NCBI RefSeq assembly: GCF_023242475.1
Contig: NZ_JALJFG010000006.1
Span: 124,001-188,000 of the forward strand
Direction of reading: 5' to 3'
Origin: Pseudomonas sp. MWU15-20650
GTDB taxonomy: Bacteria; Pseudomonadota; Gammaproteobacteria; Pseudomonadales; Pseudomonadaceae
Length of the DNA: 64,000 nt
Shown: positions 1 to 9,617 of the stretch, piece after piece
Numbering within the stretch: the first letter of the stretch is position 1
Layout: each line of letters begins with the position of its first letter
Notes under the pieces: generated by a model
The model's database searches: none
What the model was told of the DNA's origin: nothing
The model's input: only the letters and a program-made list of their open reading frames with translations
Made by a program: the position numbers and the translations under genes

Positions 1-2443
1 TGCTCAGGGCGCTCTGGTTGGGTAGCGAGCGCAGGTAATCAGGTGGTAAGTCAACCTCTACACGTTTGGCATTGAATTGCGCTGGCGTCAGCGGCGTGCC
101 ATTGCGCAACGCAAGATTGGCTGCGCCCTTGATATCGATCCACACGGGGTCCCCAACGTTCATGAACGGCCATTCATTTATCACGACGCTATGCGCTGCG
201 TTGGCGTTAATGATGCTGCCCGATGCCTGGGGCACACTGACCAGGTCCAGGGCTTGCTCTGCGAGCGAGTCGATGGTCAAGGTCAAAACTTGGGAGTGGG
301 TGGTGGTATTGGCTCGTATCACGTCATAAGACAGCTCGGCGGTTCGGCCGAGGTTTGCGCCAATCACGCGATTATCGAGTATGAAGTCGACGTAACCTCG
401 CACAGGGTCGCCAGGCCGCGGTTTGATCTGCGGCGTTCCCAGGCCGTATGTCCCAATGAATTTCGGATGGATATCATCGCTGGCCAGCATGGGGCTGTAG
501 CTCACCCGAAAAGTGAACACCGGCCAGGCAGGGGGTAACACATGCAGTGGGTTGAGTCGTGCGGTCGTCGGGCTGGTGATCGTGCTTTCCAGAATCCATG
601 GCACGGGCAGTTGCAGCGCACTGCCGACACGCATGAGCAGCGCTAGGGAGTAGCGGGTGCGTTGGCCGGCTTTTTCCACCCGGTAGTAAATACGCGCCGA
701 GCCAGTGAGGTTGGCCACGACAAATACTCGGGCAATGACAAACGGCAAGTCCTGGCCGACCCATGGCGGGGTGATCTGAAATGAATCAGGGGGTGGGCTA
801 CCGCCCATGGCACTGCCTTCGACATACAAGGTGACTGTGGCGCCTTCGGTGAACGAGGCATGCGCGCGCACTAACACGTTGGCGTTGCCTCGGGAAACCT
901 CGGGGTCGAAGGTGAAACCAGGGGCCGGTGCTTCCCGAACTTCAGGCCTGGGCAGTGCGTCCTGGGGAGCGCCGATGTCGAGCGTCAGTATGTCGGACGG
1001 CGGGCGATCTCCCGCCTTATTGACGTAGTAGTAGAACATCAGGTGGCCACCGTCTAGTTGTCGGATATCACCGTCAACTCCGTTGGGCAGCTCAAAGACC
1101 ACATTGCCCAGTCCGGCCTCCAGCACGTGTTCCTGGTAAAAGAGATGGCCGTTGGCGTATGTACCTTGTGCTACCAGTGTGACTCGGTCATGGGGTTTTT
1201 GGCCGGTGTATGTGGTTATTGTGACGGTCACCGGGTCAGTCAGTGGGTGCAGGACGCCGCCGCTGGCGGCCGGTACTTGGGGAGCGGCGAGGCTGGATTG
1301 GTCAGGCGTACCGGTCACCTGGACAAAGGCGTTATCCGAGGGCAGGTTCGCCTGGTCTGGGCGAATTCGCTCATAGCTCAATTGAATCAATGCACCGATA
1401 AGCACGCGTACATCCGCGTTGGGCCATGGGACATCGGTGAAAGGTACAGTGGTCGATGGGAGGCTGGCGTTGTAGGTCTGTTCGACGTCACCGCCGCCCA
1501 GTGAACGCCCACGAATGGTCAGCCGGATACCATCGCCCGGCGCCCAACCTTTACCGGCAATGGCGACCCTCAAGGTCGCGTCTTTGCCTGCCAACCTGTC
1601 CGCATCCAGCGTACCGGAAGGGGCCTCGACGATCTGCGCGGGGTCCAGCAACCGCTCATCTGGATTGAGCCGTACTTCGAGTATCTGCTCGGCAGACCGA
1701 CCGGGGGAGTAGTTGCCCACTTCATCGATGACATCGTAGGAGCAGGCATGGAAGCCACTGCCGATTCTCAACCAAGTGGCGTAGTACACGGTGAGTGTGA
1801 TCGGGTTGCGAGTACTGGCCTCGTTTTCGGTGACTGGGTACTCGATGATCTGCCCACCGATACTCAGACGGATGCGGTCGCGCGCCGCACGGTAAGTTGC
1901 AACTGGCCGGTTGAGATCCCCTGGATAGAAGCCAATGCGTATCGCCACTCCACGTCCGGCGGCCGCCGAATCGATAAAGGTTAATGTCGGTTGTGGCCGT
2001 GGCAACTGTTCATTGACCCAGGGCGGGCTGGTAATCGGCTCGCGATCGGCGGGCGATACCGTGTCGACCTTGAGGGTCAGGCGATGGGTTTCTTCTTTGC
2101 GGTGATCAAGGTGGGTGACCCGGAAAAACACGGGCCCCACCGTACCGTCTGGTAGGCGGGATGCGGATATGTGCAGGGGGATTGGTTTTTCCTCGCGCGC
2201 TTCCTGTTCGGTAACGGTGTGGAAGTCGACCGGAACCAGCAGATCGGTGCAGAACAACTCAATGAAATCACCTTCAAGCTGGCCTGCATAGGCGCGCAAG
2301 ATGCAAATCAAGCCCGCGCTACCGTGGCCCTCCAGTAACTGTTGGTACACGCCACCGGAGAACCCCACCACCGGCGTCGTCAAACCGGGAATGTAAGGTG
2401 CTAGCTGCGAGACAGGGGGGGGAGCGCTCAGGGCTGGTTCCAT
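1..2443 (-). CDS. Large multi-module Ig-like surface/secreted protein, 3' part off window
   Basis: An open minus-strand frame runs from an ATG at 2443 to the window edge, so about 814 residues are visible and the C-terminus is missing. An AGGT-like ribosome site lies just upstream of the ATG. The sequence aligns module by module with the next gene (2782-6327): both have an N-terminal block with a PVVGF motif, followed by repeated beta-rich modules of roughly 270 residues with recurring phrases such as LPPxxVxEA, YSPMLASDDI and LDLVSVPQA. No enzymatic motif is visible. The two genes are tandem duplicates that have diverged. Function is unknown; repeated Ig-like modules suggest an extracellular or surface role, but I see no clear signal peptide. 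Whether this copy also ends in a beta-propeller cannot be seen, because the window stops just before the corresponding position. Confidence 0.75.
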   Translation of the reverse strand, partial: MEPALSAPPPVSQLAPYIPGLTTPVVGFSGGVYQQLLEGHGSAGLICILRAYAGQLEGDFIELFCTDLLVPVDFHTVTEQEAREEKPIPLHISASRLPDGTVGPVFFRVTHLDHRKEETHRLTLKVDTVSPADREPITSPPWVNEQLPRPQPTLTFIDSAAAGRGVAIRIGFYPGDLNRPVATYRAARDRIRLSIGGQIIEYPVTENEASTRNPITLTVYYATWLRIGSGFHACSYDVIDEVGNYSPGRSAEQILEVRLNPDERLLDPAQIVEAPSGTLDADRLAGKDATLRVAIAGKGWAPGDGIRLTIRGRSLGGGDVEQTYNASLPSTTVPFTDVPWPNADVRVLIGALIQLSYERIRPDQANLPSDNAFVQVTGTPDQSSLAAPQVPAASGGVLHPLTDPVTVTITTYTGQKPHDRVTLVAQGTYANGHLFYQEHVLEAGLGNVVFELPNGVDGDIRQLDGGHLMFYYYVNKAGDRPPSDILTLDIGAPQDALPRPEVREAPAPGFTFDPEVSRGNANVLVRAHASFTEGATVTLYVEGSAMGGSPPPDSFQITPPWVGQDLPFVIARVFVVANLTGSARIYYRVEKAGQRTRYSLALLMRVGSALQLPVPWILESTITSPTTARLNPLHVLPPAWPVFTFRVSYSPMLASDDIHPKFIGTYGLGTPQIKPRPGDPVRGYVDFILDNRVIGANLGRTAELSYDVIRANTTTHSQVLTLTIDSLAEQALDLVSVPQASGSIINANAAHSVVINEWPFMNVGDPVWIDIKGAANLALRNGTPLTPAQFNAKRVEVDLPPDYLRSLPNQSALS

Positions 2444-2523
2444 GATCGAGACCTCGTAGTAGGATGCGGCACCGCGACGGGAGGGAGCATCAGGGATTGA
2501 ACGCAAGGTGGAGGACGAATGAC

Positions 2524-2557
2524 TAGCTGTGAGAATTGACAGTGCCGACGAATGGTA
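2524..2557 (-). repeat. 34-base conserved upstream element, copy 1
   Basis: This element lies about 80 bases upstream of the start of the first large gene. It matches the copy at 6422-6455 at 33 of 34 positions by eye, although the flanking sequence differs. Read on the minus strand it begins TACCATTCGTCGGCACTG. Conservation that stops at the element's edges suggests a regulatory site or shared leader. Confidence 0.6.
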
Positions 2558-2718
2558 TGGCCCACTGAGGGCTGCCTGAACGGTTGCCCCCAAACTTGCG
2601 TCGAGCAGATATATTCGCGCTTTCCTGCAAGTCGATGCGGTCGCTGTGGGTGACTCCGCTGCCGGGCTGGCTGCAAGCAGTGAAAATGCGAATAAGCGCT
2701 GATAAGTAGCAAATAAAG

Positions 2719-2755
2719 CGCAAACAGGTTTATCGACTGGATAAACCTGTTTGCG
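2719..2755 (-). terminator. Perfect 16-bp inverted repeat, probable terminator
   Basis: The arms are 2719-2734 and 2740-2755, with a five-base loop. They lie 26 bases past the stop codon of the large gene at 2782-6327. On the minus strand the hairpin is followed by a T-rich but interrupted run, so it could act as an intrinsic terminator. Confidence 0.65.
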
Positions 2756-2781
2756 TTACGGGTTAAAGGCGTTCCGGGGTG

Positions 2782-5700
2782 TCAAAGTTGAAGGATGAAC
2801 ACCGTGTTGGCAGTGAAGTTACTGACCAACGCATATGACCCATCGGGGGCAATAGCGATGCTTTTGGGATTGACGAACCCCGTCAGGGTTCTGATGACCT
2901 CCTCTTTGTCGATATCAATGATTGCCACTGAGTTGGCGCTGCTCATCGTTACATAAGCCAGCCGGCGTGTGGGATGAAAGGCTATACCGAATGCAGCGGT
3001 TAGGTTGGGTATGGACTTGCTGATTAAGTTGGTGCGTGTGTCGACGATTTTCACGTTGGCCGCACTTTGATCTGTCATATAGATTTTTTGCGCATAAGGG
3101 CTGTATGCCAGTCGCCAGGCATAACTGAAGCCTCCAAGTGTCGACAGCTGAGTATTGGTAGCGGTGTCGATAATACCCATCGCACCCAACCCTGCGCAGT
3201 AAAGGCGTGTGCCCTGTGGCGCCAGCGCCAAGTCTACTGGGTAATAGGCAACGCCTGTGTAAATTAGAGTGTCGTTCGATGTGTCAATAACGTGAAGTCG
3301 GGATTGATAGTAAGCCCCATAGTAAAGGCGTGAACCGTCCAAGTTAAAAGTTAAGGCGCCATATCCATAAACGTTAACGCCCGTAATCTTGTTGCTGATT
3401 GTATTGTCGCTGGTATCGATTACTTGAATTTCGCCAGAGTAGTATCCACTGACATACAGTCGTGACCCATCCGGATGAAGCGCCAATCCATTTGTGTAAG
3501 TGTTAGCAGGCATAATAATCGTATCCGAAAGGCTGAACGTCGTCAGATCAATCACGGATACCGTGGCGCTATTGTAGTTGGCAACATAAGCCACGGTCCC
3601 CTCTGCATTAATGACGATGCGATCCGGGCCGCCGCCTACGTTGATGCTGTCTACAACACCCGGCTGCTTCCTGACTCTGTAACGTGCAGGCACCAACGGT
3701 TGCGCTGTCGCCCGCCCGCCGCCATCCAGCGACACATACGACTGGAAGTCCACCGGGCTGCCGTCGTTGAGTCTTCTCAGGTAACTGGCCGGAATCGGCG
3801 TCAGGATGCGCTTGGCGGCAAACTCTTCGGACGTCAGTGGGGTGCCGTTGCGCAGCACTTCATTCGCCGTGCCCTCGGCATCAATCCACACCGATTGCGG
3901 GTTCTCAGGGTCGTAGCGCAAAAACGGCCAGGCATCAATCCGAACATCATGTGCCTTGGTGACGTCAATCACCCCACTATTGGCCTCGGCCTGGGGCACG
4001 CTCACCAAGTCCAAGTCCTGCTCCGGCAGCGCCTGGATATCAAGGGTCAGTTCCTTGGATGGTTCAGTTTTGTGATCGCGGATCACCTCGTAGAACACCC
4101 GGCAACTTTGCCCCATGTTGGCACCCACGAATGGGTTGGCTACGGTGAATTCGACGTAGTCTTCACCGGGGGCGGGGATGCCGGGTTTGATGGCGATATC
4201 CGGTGTACCGAGCCCCGGTTTGCCGATGATATACGCCTTGATGTCATCGCTTGCCAGCATCGGGCTGTAACGTACGCGCACGGTCACTACTTCCGCACGC
4301 GGTGGCAGCACATGCACAGGGTTCAGGCGGCTCAGGGTTGGCGTGATCGACGTGCTTTCGAGCACCTCGGGCACGGGCAGATTGAGGGCCACGCCGACGC
4401 GGATCGTCAGGGCCTCGGAAAGCATGTCACGTTGCCCCGATTTTACCACGGTGTAGTACAAGCGTTGGGTGCCATTGAGGTTGGCGGTGACGTAGAGCCG
4501 AGCTACCACGAAGGGCAGGTCGGCATCGAGCCAGTTTTCGTCGATCTCGAACTCCATCGGGGGCGCGCTGCCGCCAGGGGCACTGCCTTCGGCGTGCAGG
4601 TACACCGTGGCGCCCAAGGTGAAGGCGGGGTGAGCCTTGACCGTAACATTCAGGTTGCCGCGGTTCTTGTCCGGGTCGAACACATAGTCCGGTGGCACTG
4701 CTTCGCGGGTGATGGGCGGTGGCAGAACGGCTCGCAGCCCTCCCACGTTAAGGTTCAGCCGACGTGACGGTGGCCCGCCGTTGACGGTGTAATGCAGCGA
4801 GAGCGAGCCGCCTTCCAACTGGGCGATTTCGCCATTGGGCCCGTTGGGCAGTTCTAGGTAGATATCGACCAGGCCAGCGCGGGCCGGGTACTCCGCATAG
4901 TAGGACCGACCATTGGCGTAGGTGCCGTTGAGCACCAGCAAAACGCGGGCGTTGGCAGGGTAGCCGGTAAGGGCTCTGATGATCACCGTCACTGGGTCGG
5001 TGGCTGCGGGCAGGTTTCCACCTACGGCCTCCACCACGATAGGTGGCGCCAGGCCGGCCTCGACGGGCGTACCGGTGATATCCACCAACCTGGCGAAGGA
5101 GTTGCGGGGTAATGCGTTGAGGCGAAGCCGTTGATAGGTCAATTGGATACGCCCATCGATCAACGGCACGATATCGGCGTAGGGCCAGTGGATGCGCTGG
5201 GCGCGAATGGTGGAGTCAATAGGGTGGTCGTAAGAGTGGGTAATCAGCTGGCCGTCTGCAGTGCGTCCGGAGATTTTCAAGCGTTGTATGTCGTGGGCTT
5301 CATAGCCCAAGCGGTTCACTTCAACCACGATGGTTGCATCGCCGCCTTTAAGTTTATCAGCGTCGAGCAGATCGTTTTCGCCTGGCCGCTCGACGGATTC
5401 GTAGATGTAAGCGGCCGGTAAAAGCGGTTCTGCACCAGTGTTGCGCCGTACCTCGATGACTTGAGGTGGGGAAAATCCTTGGGAGTGGTTGCCGACCTCG
5501 TCCCTCACGTCGTAATCGCACACGTGCACGCCGTCACCGACCTCATCCCACTTACCGGTGTTGATGTTGATGATGATCGGCGCTTCGCCCGTCGCCTCGA
5601 ATTCAGTCACGGAGTGTTTGACAACGGCCCCCCCGAGGCTCAGACGAATTTCATCACGCACCTTGCGATGATTGACCTTGGGCAGGTTTGTGTTCACCGG

Positions 5701-6327
5701 GTAATAGCCGATGGATACGGGGATGGGGTTTGTGGAGTTTTCCGGTGTGACGCCGAAGTCGATTACATCCTGAGGAAATACGGGCTTGGGCAGGTTCTCG
5801 TTTTGCGTGGTACTGGCTACTGGGTTACGACCACCTGGGATCTCGATATCAACCTTGATATTGAAGAGTCTGGTTTGGCCGCTGCCTCCACCGAAGCGGG
5901 TCACAAAGGCCTGCAGCGTGTTGCCGGCCTCACGGATAAAGCGTCCGCTGTCCACATGCAGGACAATTTGCAGGCCCAGGCGGGCCTCCTCATCGGTGAC
6001 GGTATGAAAGTCAACGCGAACACCGTTCAACTTCAGCTCGATGAAGTCACTGCCAGCCTGCTCAAGATAAGACGGCAGGATACAGGTTACGCCTTTGTCA
6101 CTGACCTCCAGCGCCGCCCGGTTAAAGCCACCATCGAAGCCGACGACCGGATTGCTCAGAGTAGGCAGGTACAGAGGCAGGTCCGCGAAGGGAGTATTGC
6201 GAAAGGACTGTGACGTCAAGATGGCGTCGTCGGGTTGGGCAATGGTGAAGCCTTCAGGGCGCAAAGAGGCGGGCTGAACGGAAATGGGTGAGCGATCGGG
6301 GTGCTGGGTATCCTGGTCGATAGTCAT
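2782..6327 (-). CDS. Large Ig-like multi-module protein with C-terminal YVTN beta-propeller
   Basis: The protein has about 1181 residues from the ATG at 6327, which has an AGGA eight bases upstream. An in-frame ATG at 6384 would add 19 residues but has no good ribosome site. The first roughly 880 residues are repeated beta-rich modules shared with the neighbouring paralogue. The last roughly 290 residues form seven repeats of about 40 residues, each with a pattern like LALHPDGSRLYVS and ending VIDT or a variant. This is the YVTN/YncE-type propeller pattern, and seven repeats would close one seven-bladed propeller. There is no cleavable signal peptide that I can recognise and no catalytic motif. 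A role in binding or surface display is inference. The gene is monocistronic, with the hairpin at 2719-2755 behind it. Confidence 0.8.
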   Translation of the reverse strand: MTIDQDTQHPDRSPISVQPASLRPEGFTIAQPDDAILTSQSFRNTPFADLPLYLPTLSNPVVGFDGGFNRAALEVSDKGVTCILPSYLEQAGSDFIELKLNGVRVDFHTVTDEEARLGLQIVLHVDSGRFIREAGNTLQAFVTRFGGGSGQTRLFNIKVDIEIPGGRNPVASTTQNENLPKPVFPQDVIDFGVTPENSTNPIPVSIGYYPVNTNLPKVNHRKVRDEIRLSLGGAVVKHSVTEFEATGEAPIIININTGKWDEVGDGVHVCDYDVRDEVGNHSQGFSPPQVIEVRRNTGAEPLLPAAYIYESVERPGENDLLDADKLKGGDATIVVEVNRLGYEAHDIQRLKISGRTADGQLITHSYDHPIDSTIRAQRIHWPYADIVPLIDGRIQLTYQRLRLNALPRNSFARLVDITGTPVEAGLAPPIVVEAVGGNLPAATDPVTVIIRALTGYPANARVLLVLNGTYANGRSYYAEYPARAGLVDIYLELPNGPNGEIAQLEGGSLSLHYTVNGGPPSRRLNLNVGGLRAVLPPPITREAVPPDYVFDPDKNRGNLNVTVKAHPAFTLGATVYLHAEGSAPGGSAPPMEFEIDENWLDADLPFVVARLYVTANLNGTQRLYYTVVKSGQRDMLSEALTIRVGVALNLPVPEVLESTSITPTLSRLNPVHVLPPRAEVVTVRVRYSPMLASDDIKAYIIGKPGLGTPDIAIKPGIPAPGEDYVEFTVANPFVGANMGQSCRVFYEVIRDHKTEPSKELTLDIQALPEQDLDLVSVPQAEANSGVIDVTKAHDVRIDAWPFLRYDPENPQSVWIDAEGTANEVLRNGTPLTSEEFAAKRILTPIPASYLRRLNDGSPVDFQSYVSLDGGGRATAQPLVPARYRVRKQPGVVDSINVGGGPDRIVINAEGTVAYVANYNSATVSVIDLTTFSLSDTIIMPANTYTNGLALHPDGSRLYVSGYYSGEIQVIDTSDNTISNKITGVNVYGYGALTFNLDGSRLYYGAYYQSRLHVIDTSNDTLIYTGVAYYPVDLALAPQGTRLYCAGLGAMGIIDTATNTQLSTLGGFSYAWRLAYSPYAQKIYMTDQSAANVKIVDTRTNLISKSIPNLTAAFGIAFHPTRRLAYVTMSSANSVAIIDIDKEEVIRTLTGFVNPKSIAIAPDGSYALVSNFTANTVFILQL

Positions 6328-6421
6328 GAAGAAGGTCCTGTCAGAGCCGTTGAGGGGCGTGCCCGAACTGGTTGGGCTGAGCATCGCTCGGTTGATTCAA
6401 CGCTGTGATCAGGGAGATGGA

Positions 6422-6455
6422 TAGCTGTGAGAATTGACAGTGGCGACGAATGGTA
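6422..6455 (-). repeat. 34-base conserved upstream element, copy 2
   Basis: This is the second copy of the element at 2524-2557, about 95 bases upstream of the ATG at 6327. The copies differ at one position. Both have the same orientation and similar distance to a large paralogous gene, which argues for a shared promoter or leader function. Confidence 0.6.
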
Positions 6456-6486
6456 GGGGCCTGGGGCGACCCAAGCCAAAGCAAGA

Positions 6487-7515
6487 TCAGGACTGCCGAT
6501 TCCAATGCCTGAATAACGGCTCCGCCAGAAACAACACAAACAACAAGCGCATCACCTGCATCGCCGTCACCAACGGCACTGACAATTGCAGCGTCTGCGC
6601 CGTCAGGCTCATCTCGGCAATGCCGCCAGGCATCATGCCCAGTGTCAGTGAGCGCAGATCCAGTTGGGTCAATGCACTTAACCCTACCGCTGCCAACGTG
6701 GCCAGGGCCATGGTCAAGGCTGTGCCGATCAAGGTACGCCCCATAAACGCCGGGGCCCGACGAAAGAACTGCCGATTGAAGTGGCAGCCCAAACCGCTGC
6801 CGATCAACCATTGGCCAATCTGGCTGCCACCGTCGGGCAGGCCGATGTGCAAGTCCCAGGTCACGCTGGCGATGGCACTTACCAGCAATGGCCCGAACAG
6901 CCAAGGATTAGGTTGGTGCAAACGCTGCCAGCCCCAGGCGACCAACGCACCTATCGGGAACAGCAGGGCCAGCCAGGCCCAGTCGACCGGGGCAGGATGA
7001 AACTGCGGTGCGCCGCCACCCAGCAAATACTTGAAGATCGCCGGTACACACAACACGACCACCAGCACGCGCAAACTCTGCCCTGCCGCCACGCGACTGA
7101 GCACCGCGCCATTGCGGGCGCCGAGGTTGACCATCTCTCCGGAGCCGCCGGGCATGCTGGAGAAAAACGCCGTGGCACGGTCTTCACCACTGCGGCGCAT
7201 CAACCACACGCCGACCACGCTGGACAGGCTGGTGACCAAGGCGCCGAAGAAGATCAGGCCGAAGTGGCTCATCACCTGCTCAATCACCACGGGGGTGAAG
7301 TGCAGGCCGATGCCGATGCCCACTACCCATTGGCCGCATTTGCGCCCGCCGGGAATCTCCGCCAGTTGCCACGGCGTGAGGCAACGCACCAGGATGATCG
7401 CCAGCAACGAGCCGACCATGTAGGGCAACGGCCAGCCCACCAGGCTGGCCAGGTAACCGCCGGCCAGACCGACCAGCGGTGTTGCCCACCATTGTTTAAG
7501 CATCGGCCACGGCAC
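6487..7515 (-). CDS. AbrB-family integral membrane protein
   Basis: The protein has 342 residues with about ten hydrophobic segments arranged as two similar halves. Each half carries a glycine-rich phrase of the type LGMMPGGIAEM or SSMPGGSGEMV, the hallmark of the AbrB duplication family (often misnamed a transcriptional regulator or ammonia monooxygenase). The molecular function of the family is poorly known; a transport role is inference. The ATG at 7515 lies inside the end of tctA. A second ATG at 7503 overlaps the tctA stop by 8 bases, so the two genes are translationally coupled. Being last in the opdH-tctCBA cluster suggests a link to tricarboxylate uptake. Confidence 0.8.
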   Translation of the reverse strand: MPWPMLKQWWATPLVGLAGGYLASLVGWPLPYMVGSLLAIILVRCLTPWQLAEIPGGRKCGQWVVGIGIGLHFTPVVIEQVMSHFGLIFFGALVTSLSSVVGVWLMRRSGEDRATAFFSSMPGGSGEMVNLGARNGAVLSRVAAGQSLRVLVVVLCVPAIFKYLLGGGAPQFHPAPVDWAWLALLFPIGALVAWGWQRLHQPNPWLFGPLLVSAIASVTWDLHIGLPDGGSQIGQWLIGSGLGCHFNRQFFRRAPAFMGRTLIGTALTMALATLAAVGLSALTQLDLRSLTLGMMPGGIAEMSLTAQTLQLSVPLVTAMQVMRLLFVLFLAEPLFRHWNRQS

Positions 7516-9010
7516 GACGCTGCAGGGCGCGTCTGCGGTAGATACGCACCAGCGGCAACAGCAGCATCAGCGCGGTCAACACCCAGACGCCAAAGGTGAT
7601 CGGGCTCGACCACAGGATCTCCAGCGCACCATTGGAAATCGACAGCGCGCGGCGCAGGTTCTGCTCCATCAAGCCACCGAGGATAAAGCCCAGCAGCACC
7701 GGCGACAGCGGGAAATCCAGCTTGCGCAGGATGTAGCCGAAGATGCCGATGCCGATCATCAGGAACAGGTCGAAGGTGGTGGCGTGAACCGCGTACACAC
7801 CAATTGCCGTGATGATGGCGATCACTGGCACCAGCGCCCAGTTCGGCACTGCGAGGATGCGGGTGAAGATGCGGATCATCGGAATGTTGAGGATCACCAG
7901 CATGATGTTGGCGATGAACAACGACGCGATCAGGCCCCAGACGATGTCGGGTTGCTGTTGGAACAGCAGTGGGCCCGGGGTGATGTTGTACAGCGACAGT
8001 GCGCCGATCATCACGGCCGTGGTGCCCGAACCCGGTACGCCCAGGGTCAGCATCGGCACCAGTGCGCCGCAGGCGGAAGCGCCGATAGCCGTTTCCGGCG
8101 CCGCCAGGCCGCGCATGTCGCCCTGGCCGAATGTGCCGCTGGCACCGGCCATGCGTTTCTCGGTCATGTAGGCAACGGCCGATGCCAAGGTGGCACCGGC
8201 ACCCGGCAGGACCCCCATGATGAAACCGAGCAGGCCGCAACGAATGTTCACCACGAAGACCGCGCCCGCCTCCTTCAGGTTGAACATCATCCGTCCGGTG
8301 GCCTTGACCGCTTCCTGGCCGCGGTGGGTTTTTTCCAGCAGCAACAGGATCTCGCTGATGGAGAACAAACCCAGCACCAGCACCACAAACTGAATGCCGT
8401 CGGTCAGGTGAATGTTGTCACCGGTAAAGCGGTACACACCGCTGTTGGCGTCGATACCGACGGCGGAGAGGAACAGGCCGATCAGTGCCGCGACAAAGGT
8501 CTTCAGCGGTTTGTCACCGGCCATGCCGCCCAGGCAAACGATCGCGAACACCATCAGTACGAAATACTCCGCAGGGCCGAAGGCAATCGCCCATTTGGCC
8601 AGCAGCGGGGCAAACAGCACCATGCCGCAGGTGGCGATAAACGCACCGATGAACGAACTCCACGCCGACAACGACAGCGCCACACCGGCCAGGCCCTTGC
8701 GCGCCATCGGGTAGCCGTCGAGGGTGGTCATCACGGTGGACGCTTCACCCGGGATGTTCAGCAGGATCGAACTGATCCGGCCGCCGTATTCGCAGCCCAG
8801 GTACACGGCCGCGAGCAGGATCAAGGCCGACTCGGGCGGCAGGCCCAGGGCGAACGCGATGGGAATCAGCAATGCCACGCCGTTGATCGGGCCCAAGCCC
8901 GGCAACAGGCCGACCACGGTGCCGATCAGGGTGCCGCACAGCGCGGTCACCAGGTTGTACGGGCTCAGTGCAACGCCGAAGCCCTGACCCAAATAGCCAA
9001 AAGTATCCAT
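7496..9010 (-). CDS. tctA: Tripartite tricarboxylate transporter, large permease TctA
   Basis: The 504-residue polytopic inner-membrane protein is the usual length for TctA. The two signature glycine/proline motifs are present: GLLPGLGPINGVALL near residue 40 and GVLPGAGATLAS near residue 265. In TTT systems this subunit forms the translocation path, with TctB as small membrane subunit and TctC as periplasmic binder. Its start lies 1 base after the tctB stop. The substrate is probably citrate or a related tricarboxylate, judged from the linked OpdH porin and TctDE regulators. Confidence 0.95.
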   Translation of the reverse strand: MDTFGYLGQGFGVALSPYNLVTALCGTLIGTVVGLLPGLGPINGVALLIPIAFALGLPPESALILLAAVYLGCEYGGRISSILLNIPGEASTVMTTLDGYPMARKGLAGVALSLSAWSSFIGAFIATCGMVLFAPLLAKWAIAFGPAEYFVLMVFAIVCLGGMAGDKPLKTFVAALIGLFLSAVGIDANSGVYRFTGDNIHLTDGIQFVVLVLGLFSISEILLLLEKTHRGQEAVKATGRMMFNLKEAGAVFVVNIRCGLLGFIMGVLPGAGATLASAVAYMTEKRMAGASGTFGQGDMRGLAAPETAIGASACGALVPMLTLGVPGSGTTAVMIGALSLYNITPGPLLFQQQPDIVWGLIASLFIANIMLVILNIPMIRIFTRILAVPNWALVPVIAIITAIGVYAVHATTFDLFLMIGIGIFGYILRKLDFPLSPVLLGFILGGLMEQNLRRALSISNGALEILWSSPITFGVWVLTALMLLLPLVRIYRRRALQRRAVADA

Positions 9011-9011
9011 A

Positions 9012-9470
9012 TCAGTTCTCCAGAACGTCGAGCAGGCCGAGGGGCAGCGGTACGTCCATGGCTTTATCGAACAGCAGATAAAGGCCGACGCTCATCAAGG
9101 TGATGATCACCGCACCGGGCAACCAGCGGCCGCCATACAGCCGTGCCATCGGGATGCCGATCAGCATGCTGCTGAGAATGAAACCCAGGGATTCGAACGT
9201 GCCGGCGAAGATCAGCAGCAAGACCACGCAAATGCCGATCTTGATCAGGGTCTGGCGGTCCAGCGGCGGTTCTTCATCGCTGTGCTGGGTCGGTTGTGGG
9301 CGAAACAGCATGTAGAGCAACGCCAGGCTCATCAGCCCGAGCATCAGCAGTGGGTAGGCGCGAGGTCCGACCGGCTCGTAGGAAAACGACGCCTGGTACG
9401 GCCAGGCCATCAGCGCCAGGCCGGCGCAGGCCAGTAACAGCGCAGCAGCGAAAATGCGTTGTAAGAGCAT
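9012..9470 (-). CDS. tctB: Tripartite tricarboxylate transporter, small permease TctB
   Basis: The protein has 152 residues from the ATG at 9470, chosen because GGAG sits just upstream. The frame is open further up to 9551, but that part runs into the REP element. About four membrane segments are visible, the usual TctB layout. It is the second membrane component of the TTT uptake system. A REP pair separates it from tctC, which may let tctC be expressed at a higher level than the membrane subunits. Confidence 0.92.
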   Translation of the reverse strand: MLLQRIFAAALLLACAGLALMAWPYQASFSYEPVGPRAYPLLMLGLMSLALLYMLFRPQPTQHSDEEPPLDRQTLIKIGICVVLLLIFAGTFESLGFILSSMLIGIPMARLYGGRWLPGAVIITLMSVGLYLLFDKAMDVPLPLGLLDVLEN

Positions 9471-9491
9471 AGAAAACTCCAAGGCCCCTCT

Positions 9492-9592
9492 TGTAGGAGC
9501 GAGCTTGCTCGCGAAAAACGTCAACGATGACGCCGGCCATCCTGGATGCACACGGTGTACTTGCGTTCTTCGCGAGCAAGCTCACTCCTACA
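9492..9592. repeat. Paired REP element (REPIN-like) between tctB and tctC
   Basis: Two inverted copies of the Pseudomonas REP sequence TGTAGGAGCGAGCTTGCTCG face each other across about 55 bases. The second copy reads as its reverse complement with one change (CTCACTCCTACA). The pair can fold into a long hairpin in the opdH-tctCBA message between tctC and tctB. Confidence 0.92.
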
Positions 9593-9617
9593 GGGGCATT
9601 ACACAAAAGACGGGCGA

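Larger units (their letters stand above)
2444..2781. other. Intergenic region between the two tandem large genes
   Basis: This stretch of about 340 bases has no credible gene. It holds the terminator-like hairpin of the downstream-placed large gene (2719-2755) and one copy of the 34-base upstream element (2524-2557). Only short shadow frames are present. Confidence 0.6.

Noticed and set aside
3475..4767. Long plus-strand ORF of 430 codons inside the giant minus-strand gene
   Set aside because: It is antisense to a clear paralogous coding frame, has a low-complexity His/Arg/Gly-rich product and no ribosome site.
7784..9103. Plus-strand ORF of 439 codons opposite tctA
   Set aside because: It is antisense to tctA with a product rich in His, Gln, Arg and Asp, typical of high-GC shadow frames.
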